Position numbers and translations under genes: made by a program. A stretch of DNA of 64,000 bases. It comes from Vibrio splendidus. Its GTDB lineage: Bacteria > Pseudomonadota > Gammaproteobacteria > Enterobacterales > Vibrionaceae. The notes beneath the pieces are model-generated. The model made no database searches, was not told the DNA's origin, and was given only the letters and a program-made list of their open reading frames with translations. The stretch covers positions 248,001 through 312,000 of the forward strand of contig NZ_LNRF01000002.1 in the NCBI RefSeq assembly GCF_001557875.1. Direction: 5' to 3'. This document shows, piece after piece, positions 52,751-61,242 of the stretch (positions within the stretch are counted from its first letter, which is position 1; each line of letters starts with the position of its first letter).

Positions 52751-53251
52751 CTATAAAAACTTCTCGATAAGAATCTCGTCAAAGTACTGATCGCCAATCT
52801 TACCGTGTTTCTTAGCCGTTCCGACGATTTCAAAACCTTGCTTAAGGTATACCGCTAACGCGCGCTCGTTGTCTGCTCTTACATAGGCGAACAGCTTTTC
52901 GTAACCTTTCGCTTTGGCTGCCTTAAATGTGTAATCGAACAACTGTTTTGCAACGCCCTGCCCACGGCTATTTGCATCAACATAAGTGCCAATAATACCA
53001 ACATGGTCAAAGGCCTTAGTGTAAGTAGCAAATGGTTCTACATTCTGAAAACCAAGCAACTGGCTTGTCGTCTCGTTGACTGCAACGCTAAATACACCGC
53101 GCTCAGGGAACGACTCAATGAATCCCTTTTCTTCATCAACAGTAAAAGTCTGATCCAAGATCGTATAACGCGCTTCGATAATGATTGGATTCAATACATC
53201 AATAATGCCTTGTGCATCTTCTACCGCGACTTCTCTGATTATTAAGCTCAT
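52751..53251 (-). CDS. GNAT-family acetyltransferase
   Basis: A 166-aa GNAT enzyme of the phosphinothricin-acetyltransferase-like branch. The CoA motif is GTYVDANSRGQGVAKQLFDY, followed by FAYVRADNERALAVYLKQGFE. The acceptor is unknown. It lies directly before a decayed dehydrogenase fragment. Confidence 0.88.
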   Translation of the reverse strand: MSLIIREVAVEDAQGIIDVLNPIIIEARYTILDQTFTVDEEKGFIESFPERGVFSVAVNETTSQLLGFQNVEPFATYTKAFDHVGIIGTYVDANSRGQGVAKQLFDYTFKAAKAKGYEKLFAYVRADNERALAVYLKQGFEIVGTAKKHGKIGDQYFDEILIEKFL

Positions 53252-53289
53252 ACTTCTCTACCTTTTATTGCTTTGGGCAGATTCTATCG

Positions 53290-53427
53290 CTATATGCCAT
53301 CCCTTTGATAGGACAGAGTGTTGTCGAAGGCGATATCAAAGTAGAGTTCGTAGCTATTTTGTTCAACATAGCCCAAATGTGGAGTCGCAGTGACGTTTGG
53401 TAAGGACAATAGCGGTTCGGTGTCTAG
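53290..53427 (-). pseudogene. Remnant of a D-2-hydroxyacid dehydrogenase (C-terminal fragment)
   Basis: The minus-strand frame from 53427 to TAG at 53290 gives LDTEPLLSLPNVTATPHLGY followed by VEQNSYELYF and an AFDN tail. This is the characteristic C-terminus of the 2-hydroxyacid dehydrogenase family (catalytic His in TPHLG). The frame is closed by TAA just before it, and nothing of the N-terminal domain or the NAD-binding GXGXXG is present. It is therefore a deletion remnant. Confidence 0.75.
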
Positions 53428-53496
53428 TTATCTTGCTTTAGTCAAAGACAACTAAAGTGCCATGCCTTCCGATTCAACACATCACGCGCTGGGACT

Positions 53497-53964
53497 TCAC
53501 TGTTGGTAAACCACTTTGAAACGCTCCAACATAAGTAACATGTCTTCGCTTGGTGAGATCTTGAGCTCCTCACATTCACGTGAGAAGAAATTCCAATGTG
53601 CTTCTCTCCACCATTCGAGTGTTTTATCGCCCTCACCTTCTGCAGCAGCAAACTCCGCCGTCACTTCGTTGTATTTGCACGATGACACCGACGTGATCTC
53701 TACAATGCAAACTGGCTTGCCATCCCAGTCAGTGACGACTTGCAAGTGACCAACTACTGGTCTCATCTCGCCTTCATGGGTATACCAATGTTCAAGGCCG
53801 CAAGACGCTTGTTTTTCACCCTTGAGAATTAACTGAGCACATAGGTTGGCGTTGTATTCATCAGCACAGTAATAGTCGGCACTAAAGGAGGTGTATTGCG
53901 AGGCAACCTCTGCTGGCAATGTGTTGAGGTAGCTATCGAGATAAGCTTTGCTTCTTTCTTCCAT
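53497..53964 (-). CDS. ASCH-domain protein
   Basis: A 155-aa protein with an ASCH (RNA-binding-like) domain: LILKGEKQASCGLEHWYTHEGEMRPVVGHLQVVTDWDGKPVCIVEITSV and EWWREAHWNFFSREC. The family binds RNA or small nucleic acids and may act in translation control; the target is unknown. Confidence 0.85.
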   Translation of the reverse strand: MEERSKAYLDSYLNTLPAEVASQYTSFSADYYCADEYNANLCAQLILKGEKQASCGLEHWYTHEGEMRPVVGHLQVVTDWDGKPVCIVEITSVSSCKYNEVTAEFAAAEGEGDKTLEWWREAHWNFFSRECEELKISPSEDMLLMLERFKVVYQQ

Positions 53965-54132
53965 GATCTTTCCAAATTCAATATCAGGTTGAGCCGATAA
54001 ATACTTATATATTAAGCGTCTGGCTGCATTGGGAGTAACCTATCAAGTCAGGTTATTGCTGTAAACCGAGTGAATATCAAAGTGTGGGCTGAGAAAGAAG
54101 AATCTCGTTAGGATTTCGAGGCCAGTACAAGG

Positions 54133-54170
54133 AGAGCCAAAAAGTACATTTAGTGTGTGCTTTTGGCTCT
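54133..54170 (-). terminator. Inverted repeat, probable terminator downstream of glpQ
   Basis: AGAGCCAAAA and TTTTGGCTCT are perfect 10-bp arms separated by an 18-base loop. They lie about 40 bp past the glpQ stop. No clear T run follows on the minus strand, so the terminator role is uncertain. Confidence 0.45.
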
Positions 54171-54208
54171 GAATATCTCGTTAGTAGTCGCTCGTAATTG
54201 GCAGGATA

Positions 54209-55264
54209 TTAACGGTTCAAGAAGTCGACCGCTTTGTCTGGGAAGTCGGTAAACACACCATCGACTTTGACTTGGTTGTAAAAGACATCCAACATACCAT
54301 CAAAGTTATCAGCATAAGCTGGGATTCTTCCCGGGTCGGCACGGAACGTGTACGGGTGAACGTCTAAGCCCACATCTTTTGCTGACTTCATTAATGGTTT
54401 AATAATGATGTTATCTTTGGTCGATGCATCGTCTACCAACATTGGCTTCCAAGGGCCAATTCCTTCCGCATAAGTCGCCACTTTTTCCATGCCACCAGCT
54501 TCAAACATCCAGTCATAACTGTACGGTGTTGCTTTGCCACCTTGGTACGTCATGGTTTCATTCCAGTCTGTATAGGCCATCAACTGAACGAGCTTAAGAT
54601 CCATCTCCATCGCCGGCATGAGTTCATCATTTATGCGCTGAAGTTCATTAGCATCGAAACACTGTAAATACACTTTGTCGTCTTTCGATAGGTAACCATA
54701 TTGATGCAAGGTCGCAAGTACAGCTTTAGAGATGTCTTTGCCTTCGTGACGATGAAACCAAGGCGCTTTAATTTCAGGATAGATGCCCACGTCATAACCT
54801 AAGGTCTTGTTGAGACCTTGGATCAGCTCGATTTCTTCTGCAAAGGTAGCGACACGAAAATCAGACTGCCACATGGGAAAACGTGTTGGGTACCCTGCCA
54901 CTCTTTTACCTTGTTCATCTAGGTTAAAGCCTTCGGTCACCTTTAATGATTTGATCTCAGCGAGTGTAAAATCAATCGCGTAGTAGCGACCATCTGCACG
55001 AGCGCGCGTTGGAAAGCGATCCACGACATCGGTGACTCGGTCTAGATAGTGATCATGCAAAACCACCAATTGGTCGTCTTTAGTCATCACGACATCTTGT
55101 TCGATGTAGTCTGGTTTCATCGCATAAGCGAGCGCTTTAGCGGGTAATGTATGTTCAGGTAAATAACCAGAAGCGCCGCGATGCGCAATTACTAAAGGAT
55201 CGGCGAACGCATTTGCAGATAAGCTTAGTGCTAATAAGGTCAGAGACAGTGACGTTGTTTTCAT
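54209..55264 (-). CDS. glpQ: Periplasmic glycerophosphodiester phosphodiesterase GlpQ
   Basis: A 351-aa GDPD enzyme with a signal peptide (about 1-21, cut after NAFA). The catalytic motif is VIAHRGASGYLPEHTL, followed by YIEQDVVMTKDDQLVVLHD, with metal-binding Glu and Asp, and then VRFPTRARAD-like DRFPTRARADGRYYAIDFT. It releases glycerol-3-phosphate from glycerophosphodiesters in the periplasm, and the product is imported by GlpT. The gene order glpT-glpQ is as in E. coli. Confidence 0.92.
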   Translation of the reverse strand: MKTTSLSLTLLALSLSANAFADPLVIAHRGASGYLPEHTLPAKALAYAMKPDYIEQDVVMTKDDQLVVLHDHYLDRVTDVVDRFPTRARADGRYYAIDFTLAEIKSLKVTEGFNLDEQGKRVAGYPTRFPMWQSDFRVATFAEEIELIQGLNKTLGYDVGIYPEIKAPWFHRHEGKDISKAVLATLHQYGYLSKDDKVYLQCFDANELQRINDELMPAMEMDLKLVQLMAYTDWNETMTYQGGKATPYSYDWMFEAGGMEKVATYAEGIGPWKPMLVDDASTKDNIIIKPLMKSAKDVGLDVHPYTFRADPGRIPAYADNFDGMLDVFYNQVKVDGVFTDFPDKAVDFLNR

Positions 55265-55282
55265 TATTGTTTCCCTTGATAA

Positions 55283-55311
55283 AACAGAAGCAGGATATAC
55301 CTGCCTCTGTT
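55283..55311 (-). terminator. Intergenic hairpin between glpT and glpQ
   Basis: AACAGAAGCAGG (55283-55294) pairs with CCTGCCTCTGTT (55300-55311) except at one position. It lies in the 77-bp gap between the two genes and has only a short TTTT downstream on the minus strand. It may weaken read-through so that glpT is expressed more than glpQ, or protect the glpT 3' end. Confidence 0.5.
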
Positions 55312-55341
55312 GTTATTTATAGATGCGATTCAGTAAATACA

Positions 55342-56715
55342 CTACTGAGCTAACGCTTCTCTCTCTCGTTCGAGATCTTTTTGTTTATGGTGCGCACGCT
55401 CACCTAAGAAGGCGTACAACAGACAGATTATTGAAGCCACACAAGCGCCGACCAAAATAATGAAGCCGCCACCCCAGCCGTAATGGTCAACCATAAAGCC
55501 GAGTATTGCGTTCGCAGCGACCGCGCCACCTAAGTAACCAAACAAACCCGTTAGACCAGCCGCTGTACCCGCTGCTTTCTTAGGTGCAAGTTCCAGTGCA
55601 TACAAACCGATAAGCATTACAGGACCATAGATAAGGAAACCAATCGCAACCAGTGCCAACATATCAACCGTTGGGTTACCTGCTGGGTTCAGCCAATATA
55701 CCAACACAGCGACGGTCACTAGAACCATGAACAAGATACCTGCAGGTGCGCGTCGGCCTTTGAATAACTTATCTGAAATCCAACCACACAATAACGTGCC
55801 AGGAATACCAGCCCACTCATACAGGAAGTAAGCCCATGATGATTTATCTACTGAGAAGTCTTTTGCTTCTTTTAAGTAAACCGGAGCCCAATCGAGTACG
55901 CCATAACGGATAAGGTAAACAAACGCGTTAGCGATCGCGATTGACCACAACAGCTTGTTAGAGAAAACGTACTTAAAGAAGATCTCTTTCGCCGTCATTT
56001 CTTTCTCATGAGACGTATCATAGTCGTCTGGGTAATCGTCTTTGTGTTCTTCAATCGGTGGTAAGCCGCAAGATTGAGGTGTATCTCTTACAGTAAACCA
56101 AACAAAGACAGCAACGAGAGTGGCAAAAAATGCAGGAACATAAAAAGCGGTTCGCCAATCGTCGTTAAAAGCCCACAGCCCCAACAAGAACATTGGACCA
56201 ATCAAACCGCCACCCACGTTGTGAGCAACGTTCCATACCGATACGATCTCGCCACGTTCTTTGCGTGACCACCAGTGAACCATGGTTCGTCCACAAGCTG
56301 GCCACCCCATACCTTGGAACCAACCATTCAAGAACAGCAGGATAAACATCGCAGTAATGCTGCCTGTAGCCCATGGCATGAAGCCAAAGCAGAACATCAC
56401 CAACGCCGACATTAACAAGCCACCGCTGAGGAAGTAACGAGGGTTAGAACGGTCAGAAACACTGCCCATTAAGAACTTAGATAAGCCGTAAGCGATAGAT
56501 ACCGCCGCTAATGCAACCCCTAGTTCTCCGCGGCTAAAACCTTGTTCAATGAGATAAGGCATCGCCAAACTAAAGTTTTTACGGACTAAGTAGTACCCCG
56601 CGTAGCCAACGAAGATACCGAGAAACAACTGCCATCGTAGTCGTGTGTAGGTGCTATCGATCTTATCTGATGACAAGCGATCGATATGCGCCATAGGTTT
56701 GAATATTCCAAACAT
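55342..56715 (-). CDS. glpT: Glycerol-3-phosphate:phosphate antiporter GlpT
   Basis: A 457-aa major facilitator with twelve membrane helices. The N-terminal region [28 protein letters not shown] and the loop [16 protein letters not shown] are typical of organophosphate:phosphate antiporters. The central cytoplasmic loop (about 205-245) is acidic. It imports glycerol-3-phosphate in exchange for phosphate. It is the first gene of the operon; possible GlpR operators lie upstream. Confidence 0.93.
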   Translation of the reverse strand: MFGIFKPMAHIDRLSSDKIDSTYTRLRWQLFLGIFVGYAGYYLVRKNFSLAMPYLIEQGFSRGELGVALAAVSIAYGLSKFLMGSVSDRSNPRYFLSGGLLMSALVMFCFGFMPWATGSITAMFILLFLNGWFQGMGWPACGRTMVHWWSRKERGEIVSVWNVAHNVGGGLIGPMFLLGLWAFNDDWRTAFYVPAFFATLVAVFVWFTVRDTPQSCGLPPIEEHKDDYPDDYDTSHEKEMTAKEIFFKYVFSNKLLWSIAIANAFVYLIRYGVLDWAPVYLKEAKDFSVDKSSWAYFLYEWAGIPGTLLCGWISDKLFKGRRAPAGILFMVLVTVAVLVYWLNPAGNPTVDMLALVAIGFLIYGPVMLIGLYALELAPKKAAGTAAGLTGLFGYLGGAVAANAILGFMVDHYGWGGGFIILVGACVASIICLLYAFLGERAHHKQKDLEREREALAQ

Positions 56716-56751
56716 AGGAACCTCATAATTATTGGGCGAAGGAAGAATTTA

Positions 56752-56771
56752 AATGCTCGAACGAAAAAATT
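56752..56771 (-). promoter_or_regulatory. GlpR-like operator 1 upstream of glpT
   Basis: The half AATGCTCGAA (plus strand) fits the E. coli GlpR half-site WATKYTCGWW at all ten positions; the other half matches about six of ten. It lies 36-56 bp before the glpT start, a place where a repressor would block transcription. The consensus is from memory. Confidence 0.5.
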
Positions 56772-56953
56772 TAGCGCTCATTCGAAATCAAGGGAATTGT
56801 ATGTGCTTCAGGATTAATTTCTGTGATAGAGGTAGTCATTAACAAAAAATAACTTTAAATACAGCATATTAGTTTCATTTAATTAGACTACGCTTCATAT
56901 TTTCAACTATACGCATTTATTTATTCGAAGGTTTATCGAGTGATATTTAGACA

Positions 56954-56973
56954 AAAGTGCGTGTTCGAACATA
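56954..56973 (-). promoter_or_regulatory. GlpR-like operator 2 upstream of glpT
   Basis: On the minus strand TATGTTCGAA matches the GlpR half-site at all ten positions, and the adjoining half matches about seven of ten. It lies about 240 bp before glpT, so it may act with site 1 by looping. The remaining 56716-57095 region is A/T-rich and holds no recognisable gene. Confidence 0.5.
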
Positions 56974-57095
56974 ATACACCCAGTGACTATTTTAATATTC
57001 TTGCAAATGCATAATGAAAACGGCGTTTTTTTGAAAGCTATAAAGGAGAATTTTGTCTTATTGAAAGGATTACGTTGTAAATCGTGATACAAACA

Positions 57096-57125
57096 AAAAG
57101 GGCCTAGATTGCTCTAGACCCTTTT
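57096..57125 (-). terminator. Terminator of the DUF3297 gene
   Basis: AAAAGGGCCTAGA pairs with TCTAGACCCTTTT across a 4-base loop. On the minus strand it ends with TTTTTGTTTG, as expected about 50 bp after the stop of the gene at 57173. Confidence 0.88.
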
Positions 57126-57172
57126 AGGTAATAACGCTTGGTGACTCGATATGATCGAGTTACACGAAGTGA

Positions 57173-57427
57173 TTATGCTTCGATGTAAAAAGCTTCTACA
57201 GTGCCTTTTAGAGTAATAAGCATTGGCTGGCCAAAACGATCTAGCGCTTTTGGAGAAGGGATCTTAACCCAACCTTCGCTGATGCAGTATTCTTCAACAT
57301 CAGTACGCTCTTTACCATTTAGACGAATGCCGATTGGGTATTCGAAACACTCAGCAACGTGGTGTGGGCTGCGTGGGTTGCCTGCAAGATGATCTGGTAA
57401 AGCTGGTCTTGAATTAGTATCGCTCAT
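57173..57427 (-). CDS. DUF3297 family protein
   Basis: An 84-aa soluble protein that fits DUF3297 almost end to end: ALPDHLAGNPRSPHHVAECF, PIGIRLNGKERTDVEEYCIS and the Lys-rich GWVKIPSPKALDRFGQ. The function is unknown but the family is conserved in gamma-proteobacteria. AGGTAATG gives ATG 57427 the better spacing; ATG 57433 is close. Confidence 0.85.
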   Translation of the reverse strand: MSDTNSRPALPDHLAGNPRSPHHVAECFEYPIGIRLNGKERTDVEEYCISEGWVKIPSPKALDRFGQPMLITLKGTVEAFYIEA

Positions 57428-57725
57428 GTTCATTACCTGTATGTACGTAAATAAAAAAAGTGCGTCATTCTAGTCAATATAGGCTTTGTGCTCAACAACT
57501 GCTGCAATAAATCGTCTTGATCGTTTTAATCAACAGCGAGTTGTTTGATTTAAAGGCAATATCGACATGAGTTCCAACGAAAATTTAACAGGTTTACTCG
57601 TTATGGATGAAAGGATGAGCTTCATTACTCAAAAGGCAGATAACCTAACATCAGGCTTTTATTCCGTCCTTTGAAAGGGAGTAATTTGGCCACCCTAACC
57701 TTAGTTTATATCAGAGTAGATAAAG

Positions 57726-57881
57726 CTACTCTTCTTCGTCATAGTCGTCTGCTGGGTCTTGATTAATTTCTTCGCCGCATCCTAGGCATTCACCTTGCAG
57801 ATCTGTAGGCATCACAATAATCAAACCACAATGCGGGCATAAATCACCTTGTTGAAACACCCTGTATTCCTTCTGCTTCAT
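57726..57881 (-). CDS. Small zinc-ribbon protein (51 aa) coupled to the PcfJ-like gene
   Basis: A 51-aa protein with CPHC (about residues 15-18) and CLGC (about residues 35-38), a likely zinc ribbon, and an acidic tail (DDYDEEE). Its ATG at 57881 comes two bases after the stop of the PcfJ-like gene, so the pair is translationally coupled. It may bind nucleic acid or the partner protein. Confidence 0.7.
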   Translation of the reverse strand: MKQKEYRVFQQGDLCPHCGLIIVMPTDLQGECLGCGEEINQDPADDYDEEE

Positions 57882-57883
57882 GG

Positions 57884-59014
57884 CTATTGCTTAGGATACT
57901 TTTGCTTACTCGCTTCTAACCAATCATGAATAACTTGGCGAGCGGACTCCGATGGCGGAGCATTTCGTTTTCCGCAGATTTGATCAATTTCAAACGGAAA
58001 TGCTTTGCTCGGAACGCGGCGTAAACCTATGGTTAAACGCTGAGGTTTGAGCATGCGGAACACCACATAACGATCGCTCATGATTCGGTTGTGATACACG
58101 CCAATACAATGCTTCTGCTCTATGCCTTCGTGTTCAAGGTCGTAATAATCCGTAAGCGGGTAAATGTTGTCATTACCGAGTAAAGGAACTGGATAAGGGA
58201 TGTCTTTATCCATTGGGCGATTCCCCTCCAAACGACGTAATTGTCGTTGCTCCGTCCAGCGATCATGGAGTTGTTCAAACATCGCGAATGAGTTCTGACT
58301 GGTAATGGCTCGCAGTGGGTCATCCATCTCCAAATCTTGCCCTAGCAATATCGCATCTTGGAACATCGCCATTTTCGACGGTGCATTAAGTCTGCCCTCT
58401 TCCACCATTGCAATTCCTAATCGACTGCCGGTTAGAAATGGATGAACTTGGTCCAAACGCAGGGCTGTGTATCCAACTTTTGAGTAATGCTTGAATTTAA
58501 GAACTCGTCTTTGCAACGGTTCGAGAATACGAACAATGTGGTCAAGCTCATCACCAACATTGTAATGCAATTCTAGCTTGTCGATGAATTTGAGTGTCGC
58601 TTTGCTACTGTCTAAGCCCAACTTGGCAAGGATCTTCTTCTGCCCTAAGCGACTTAGTGCCAATGCTTTCTTGTTGTCGACGCTGTATTGCATGCAGATA
58701 AGAGCCAAAATAACAGGCCTTAGTTCAAGTAGCTGTGCAGCTTCGTAAGTGTTCGCAGCTAACCACAACATTTGGTATTGATATTCAGGAAAGTCATCGG
58801 TGATTTCACGATAACGAGCAGGCAACGAATCTAGCCAACGACCATTCACATCAAACTGCTCAACGAGGTTTAGACTAAGCCCAATCCCCCCATCAAGCGG
58901 TCGTCTACCATCTTCGAACACATGAAAGCCGACGAGCTTTTGAGACCAATCTAGGATCTCAATATCGTAGTCAAAACCTAATGTTCGAGTGGGAATGGTT
59001 AGTCGTGCTGTCAT
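57884..59014 (-). CDS. PcfJ-like domain protein
   Basis: A 376-aa protein resembling PcfJ-domain proteins. The C-terminal region has LEHEGIEQKHCIGVYHNRIMSDRYVVFRM, the HC...Y pattern I associate with that family, and QICGKRNAPPSESARQVIHDWLE. The N-terminal half is helical, LRPVILALICMQYSVDNKK. ATG 59014 follows AGAGG; ATG 59050 is longer but unsupported. PcfJ was first named on a Gram-positive conjugative plasmid, and its function is not established. A 51-aa zinc-ribbon gene follows at once. Confidence 0.65.
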   Translation of the reverse strand: MTARLTIPTRTLGFDYDIEILDWSQKLVGFHVFEDGRRPLDGGIGLSLNLVEQFDVNGRWLDSLPARYREITDDFPEYQYQMLWLAANTYEAAQLLELRPVILALICMQYSVDNKKALALSRLGQKKILAKLGLDSSKATLKFIDKLELHYNVGDELDHIVRILEPLQRRVLKFKHYSKVGYTALRLDQVHPFLTGSRLGIAMVEEGRLNAPSKMAMFQDAILLGQDLEMDDPLRAITSQNSFAMFEQLHDRWTEQRQLRRLEGNRPMDKDIPYPVPLLGNDNIYPLTDYYDLEHEGIEQKHCIGVYHNRIMSDRYVVFRMLKPQRLTIGLRRVPSKAFPFEIDQICGKRNAPPSESARQVIHDWLEASKQKYPKQ

Positions 59015-59249
59015 TGATGCCTCTTCGTTATTGGCGCATTGAACTATCAAGCCTATCTAAAAGCATAAGCTAACGCTTCAACCACTATATCAACCTTTTG
59101 TAAATTTCTTATCAATCAAAGCGATATAAATACGATAGTGCTTAGAAGAACATTGAATGATGATTTTACGCAATATGAGATCTCTTCGATATCATTTGTG
59201 TCAACACAAACTATGCTTGTTACATAACTCACAACAAGAGGCTTAAATT

Positions 59250-59672
59250 ATGGAATACCGACATATTCTGGTCGCAGTTGAGCTGTCTGACGACACCAAG
59301 ATTCTTATTGATAGAGCGACCTTCTTCGCTGATAAACTTGATGCGGGCATTTCATTTGTTTATATCGATGGTACGCATGGGGAGATTTACCCTGAACTCG
59401 TTGATATTCAAGGAAATGACGGTGATTTACCCATCAATGAAGATGCTGTTAAGCACTTGAAAGAGTTTGAGGCTTACGCCAAGCACCCAATCAAGCACAT
59501 TTTCGTGGGTACCGGCGATTTGAACGATAAGCTCAAAAATGTCATCAAAGCAAACGGCATCGACCTATTGCTGTGTGGTCATCACCATGATTTCTGGCAT
59601 AAGCTCATCTCCCATTCTAAACAGATCATCGATACGTCTCCTATCGATATTCTCGTTGTTCCTATGGAATAG
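59250..59672 (+). CDS. uspA: Universal stress protein UspA
   Basis: A 140-aa single-domain protein very like E. coli UspA: YRHILVAVELSDDTKILIDRA at the start, and LLLCGHHHDFWHKLISHSKQIIDTSPIDILVVPM at the end. It lacks the ATP-binding GXXGX9G(S/T) loop, as E. coli UspA does. It aids survival in growth arrest and stress. It lies before the photolyase genes but is not coupled to them; 193 bp separate them. Confidence 0.88.
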   Translation: MEYRHILVAVELSDDTKILIDRATFFADKLDAGISFVYIDGTHGEIYPELVDIQGNDGDLPINEDAVKHLKEFEAYAKHPIKHIFVGTGDLNDKLKNVIKANGIDLLLCGHHHDFWHKLISHSKQIIDTSPIDILVVPME

Positions 59673-59865
59673 CTGCTGCAGTTCGATTCCTAAAATCATC
59701 ATGCATTGCCAACCTCTATCGGTATTATTGGTTGGCTTGATACCCTGCTCAACCCCCTTATCCTAACCGAAATCTGCTATTACCCACTTAGAGTAGCCAT
59801 TTGTGATCTTGTCAGCTTATCAACTCGTAAGCGTCTAATAATTAACAAATCGCCGAGTGGAAGTA

Positions 59866-61242
59866 ATGAAAAAGATTGGTCTGTATCTTTTTACAAACGA
59901 CTTAAGAATCAAAGACAATACGCTACTTTATCAAGCAAGCCAAGTCGTCGATGAGCTCGTTTGTGTCGTCGTCGAACCGGTTCTGCCTCACTACTCTTCA
60001 CAGTTCGCCCAAGAACAACAATATGGCGCTCACCGCACAGCTTTCATTTCACAATCGATAAGCGATCTTAAGACTAACCTGAGCGACCTAGAACAAACAC
60101 TCATCGTCCTTAGACAAGACCAAGACAAAAGCGATAACGTTAAAGACTCGCTCAAAGAGATTATCTCTACTCTAAATGTAACTCGCCTCTTTGCGAATGC
60201 TCATTGTGGCTACGACGAGCAACAACTAGTGCAATCAACGTTGGCTGACTGCCCGAACTTAACTGTGATTCAAGCTCATAACTCGACTCTGTTTGAGCTC
60301 GATGACTTCACTTTTACGTTAGACAAATTACCCCGCTCGTTTACCAAATTCAGAAAACTCATCGAACACTTGGCCATCGATACACAAAGTTTGACCATAA
60401 CGACGTTACCACCAGCACCAGAATCAACAATTAAGTTACGCCGTCATCTAGAATTCTCCCTTATTAAGACGAACGATTTGACGAGCGAGCTGAGCTTCAA
60501 AGGCGGTGAAACATCGGGGTTAGTACATCTCGACCACTACTTCTCACATGATTACGCGAGCCGCTATAAACAGACAAGAAATGCATTGGACGGCATCGAG
60601 AACTCGACCAAGTTTTCACCGTGGCTCGCATTAGGTTGTGTCTCACCAAAAACAATCTGCAGACACCTCACGCGCTTTGAGTCGCATCTTGGTTCCAATG
60701 ATTCAACCTACTGGATCTATTTCGAGCTGTTATGGCGAGAGTATTTTTATTGGAAGTGCATGTCGTTGAAGGCATCGTTATTTACAGGCTCATACACAAA
60801 CCCCGTTGTAGCAGAGAGTAGCAAGCAATCGGCAAGCCCTAACTTTTCCAAGTGGAAGAGGGGTAACACCAACTACCCGATTGTCGATGCATGTATGCGC
60901 CAACTTAATGCGACTGGCTACATGTCCAATCGTGGAAGGCAGTTAGCCGCAAGCTGTTTGATTTACGAGTTGGGCGTCGACTGGCGACACGGCGCAGCCT
61001 ATTTTGAAAGCCAGCTTGTCGACTATGACGTGGCATCTAACTGGGGAAATTGGGCTTATATCGCCGGGGCTCTCAATCAACCCGCCCGCAACAACCAGAC
61101 GAAAAACCAATCACAACCTAAATCACGCCATTTTGATTTGGCCAAGCAAACTAAAATGTACGACCCAGACCATGCCTTCATCAATCAATGGACAGGCGGT
61201 AACGCGGTCACAACAAGCCTCACAAACCAGGACGCATTATGA
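59866..61242 (+). CDS. DASH-type cryptochrome/photolyase
   Basis: A 458-aa member of the photolyase superfamily, DASH branch. The N-terminal Rossmann domain begins GLYLFTNDLRIKDN. The helical FAD domain has FKGGETSGL, FSPWLALGCVSP, LLWREYFYWK and NFSKWKRGNTNYPIVDACMRQL, then TGYMSNRGRQLAASCL and DYDVASNWGNWAYIAG. It likely repairs cyclobutane dimers in single-stranded DNA, or senses blue light. ATG 59866 has GGAAGT upstream. It overlaps the next gene by ATGA. Confidence 0.92.
   Translation: MKKIGLYLFTNDLRIKDNTLLYQASQVVDELVCVVVEPVLPHYSSQFAQEQQYGAHRTAFISQSISDLKTNLSDLEQTLIVLRQDQDKSDNVKDSLKEIISTLNVTRLFANAHCGYDEQQLVQSTLADCPNLTVIQAHNSTLFELDDFTFTLDKLPRSFTKFRKLIEHLAIDTQSLTITTLPPAPESTIKLRRHLEFSLIKTNDLTSELSFKGGETSGLVHLDHYFSHDYASRYKQTRNALDGIENSTKFSPWLALGCVSPKTICRHLTRFESHLGSNDSTYWIYFELLWREYFYWKCMSLKASLFTGSYTNPVVAESSKQSASPNFSKWKRGNTNYPIVDACMRQLNATGYMSNRGRQLAASCLIYELGVDWRHGAAYFESQLVDYDVASNWGNWAYIAGALNQPARNNQTKNQSQPKSRHFDLAKQTKMYDPDHAFINQWTGGNAVTTSLTNQDAL

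Noticed and set aside
57567..57674. 35-codon plus-strand frame with AAAGG upstream
   Set aside because: The ribosome site is 10 or more bases away, the sequence has no recognisable character, and no neighbour supports it.
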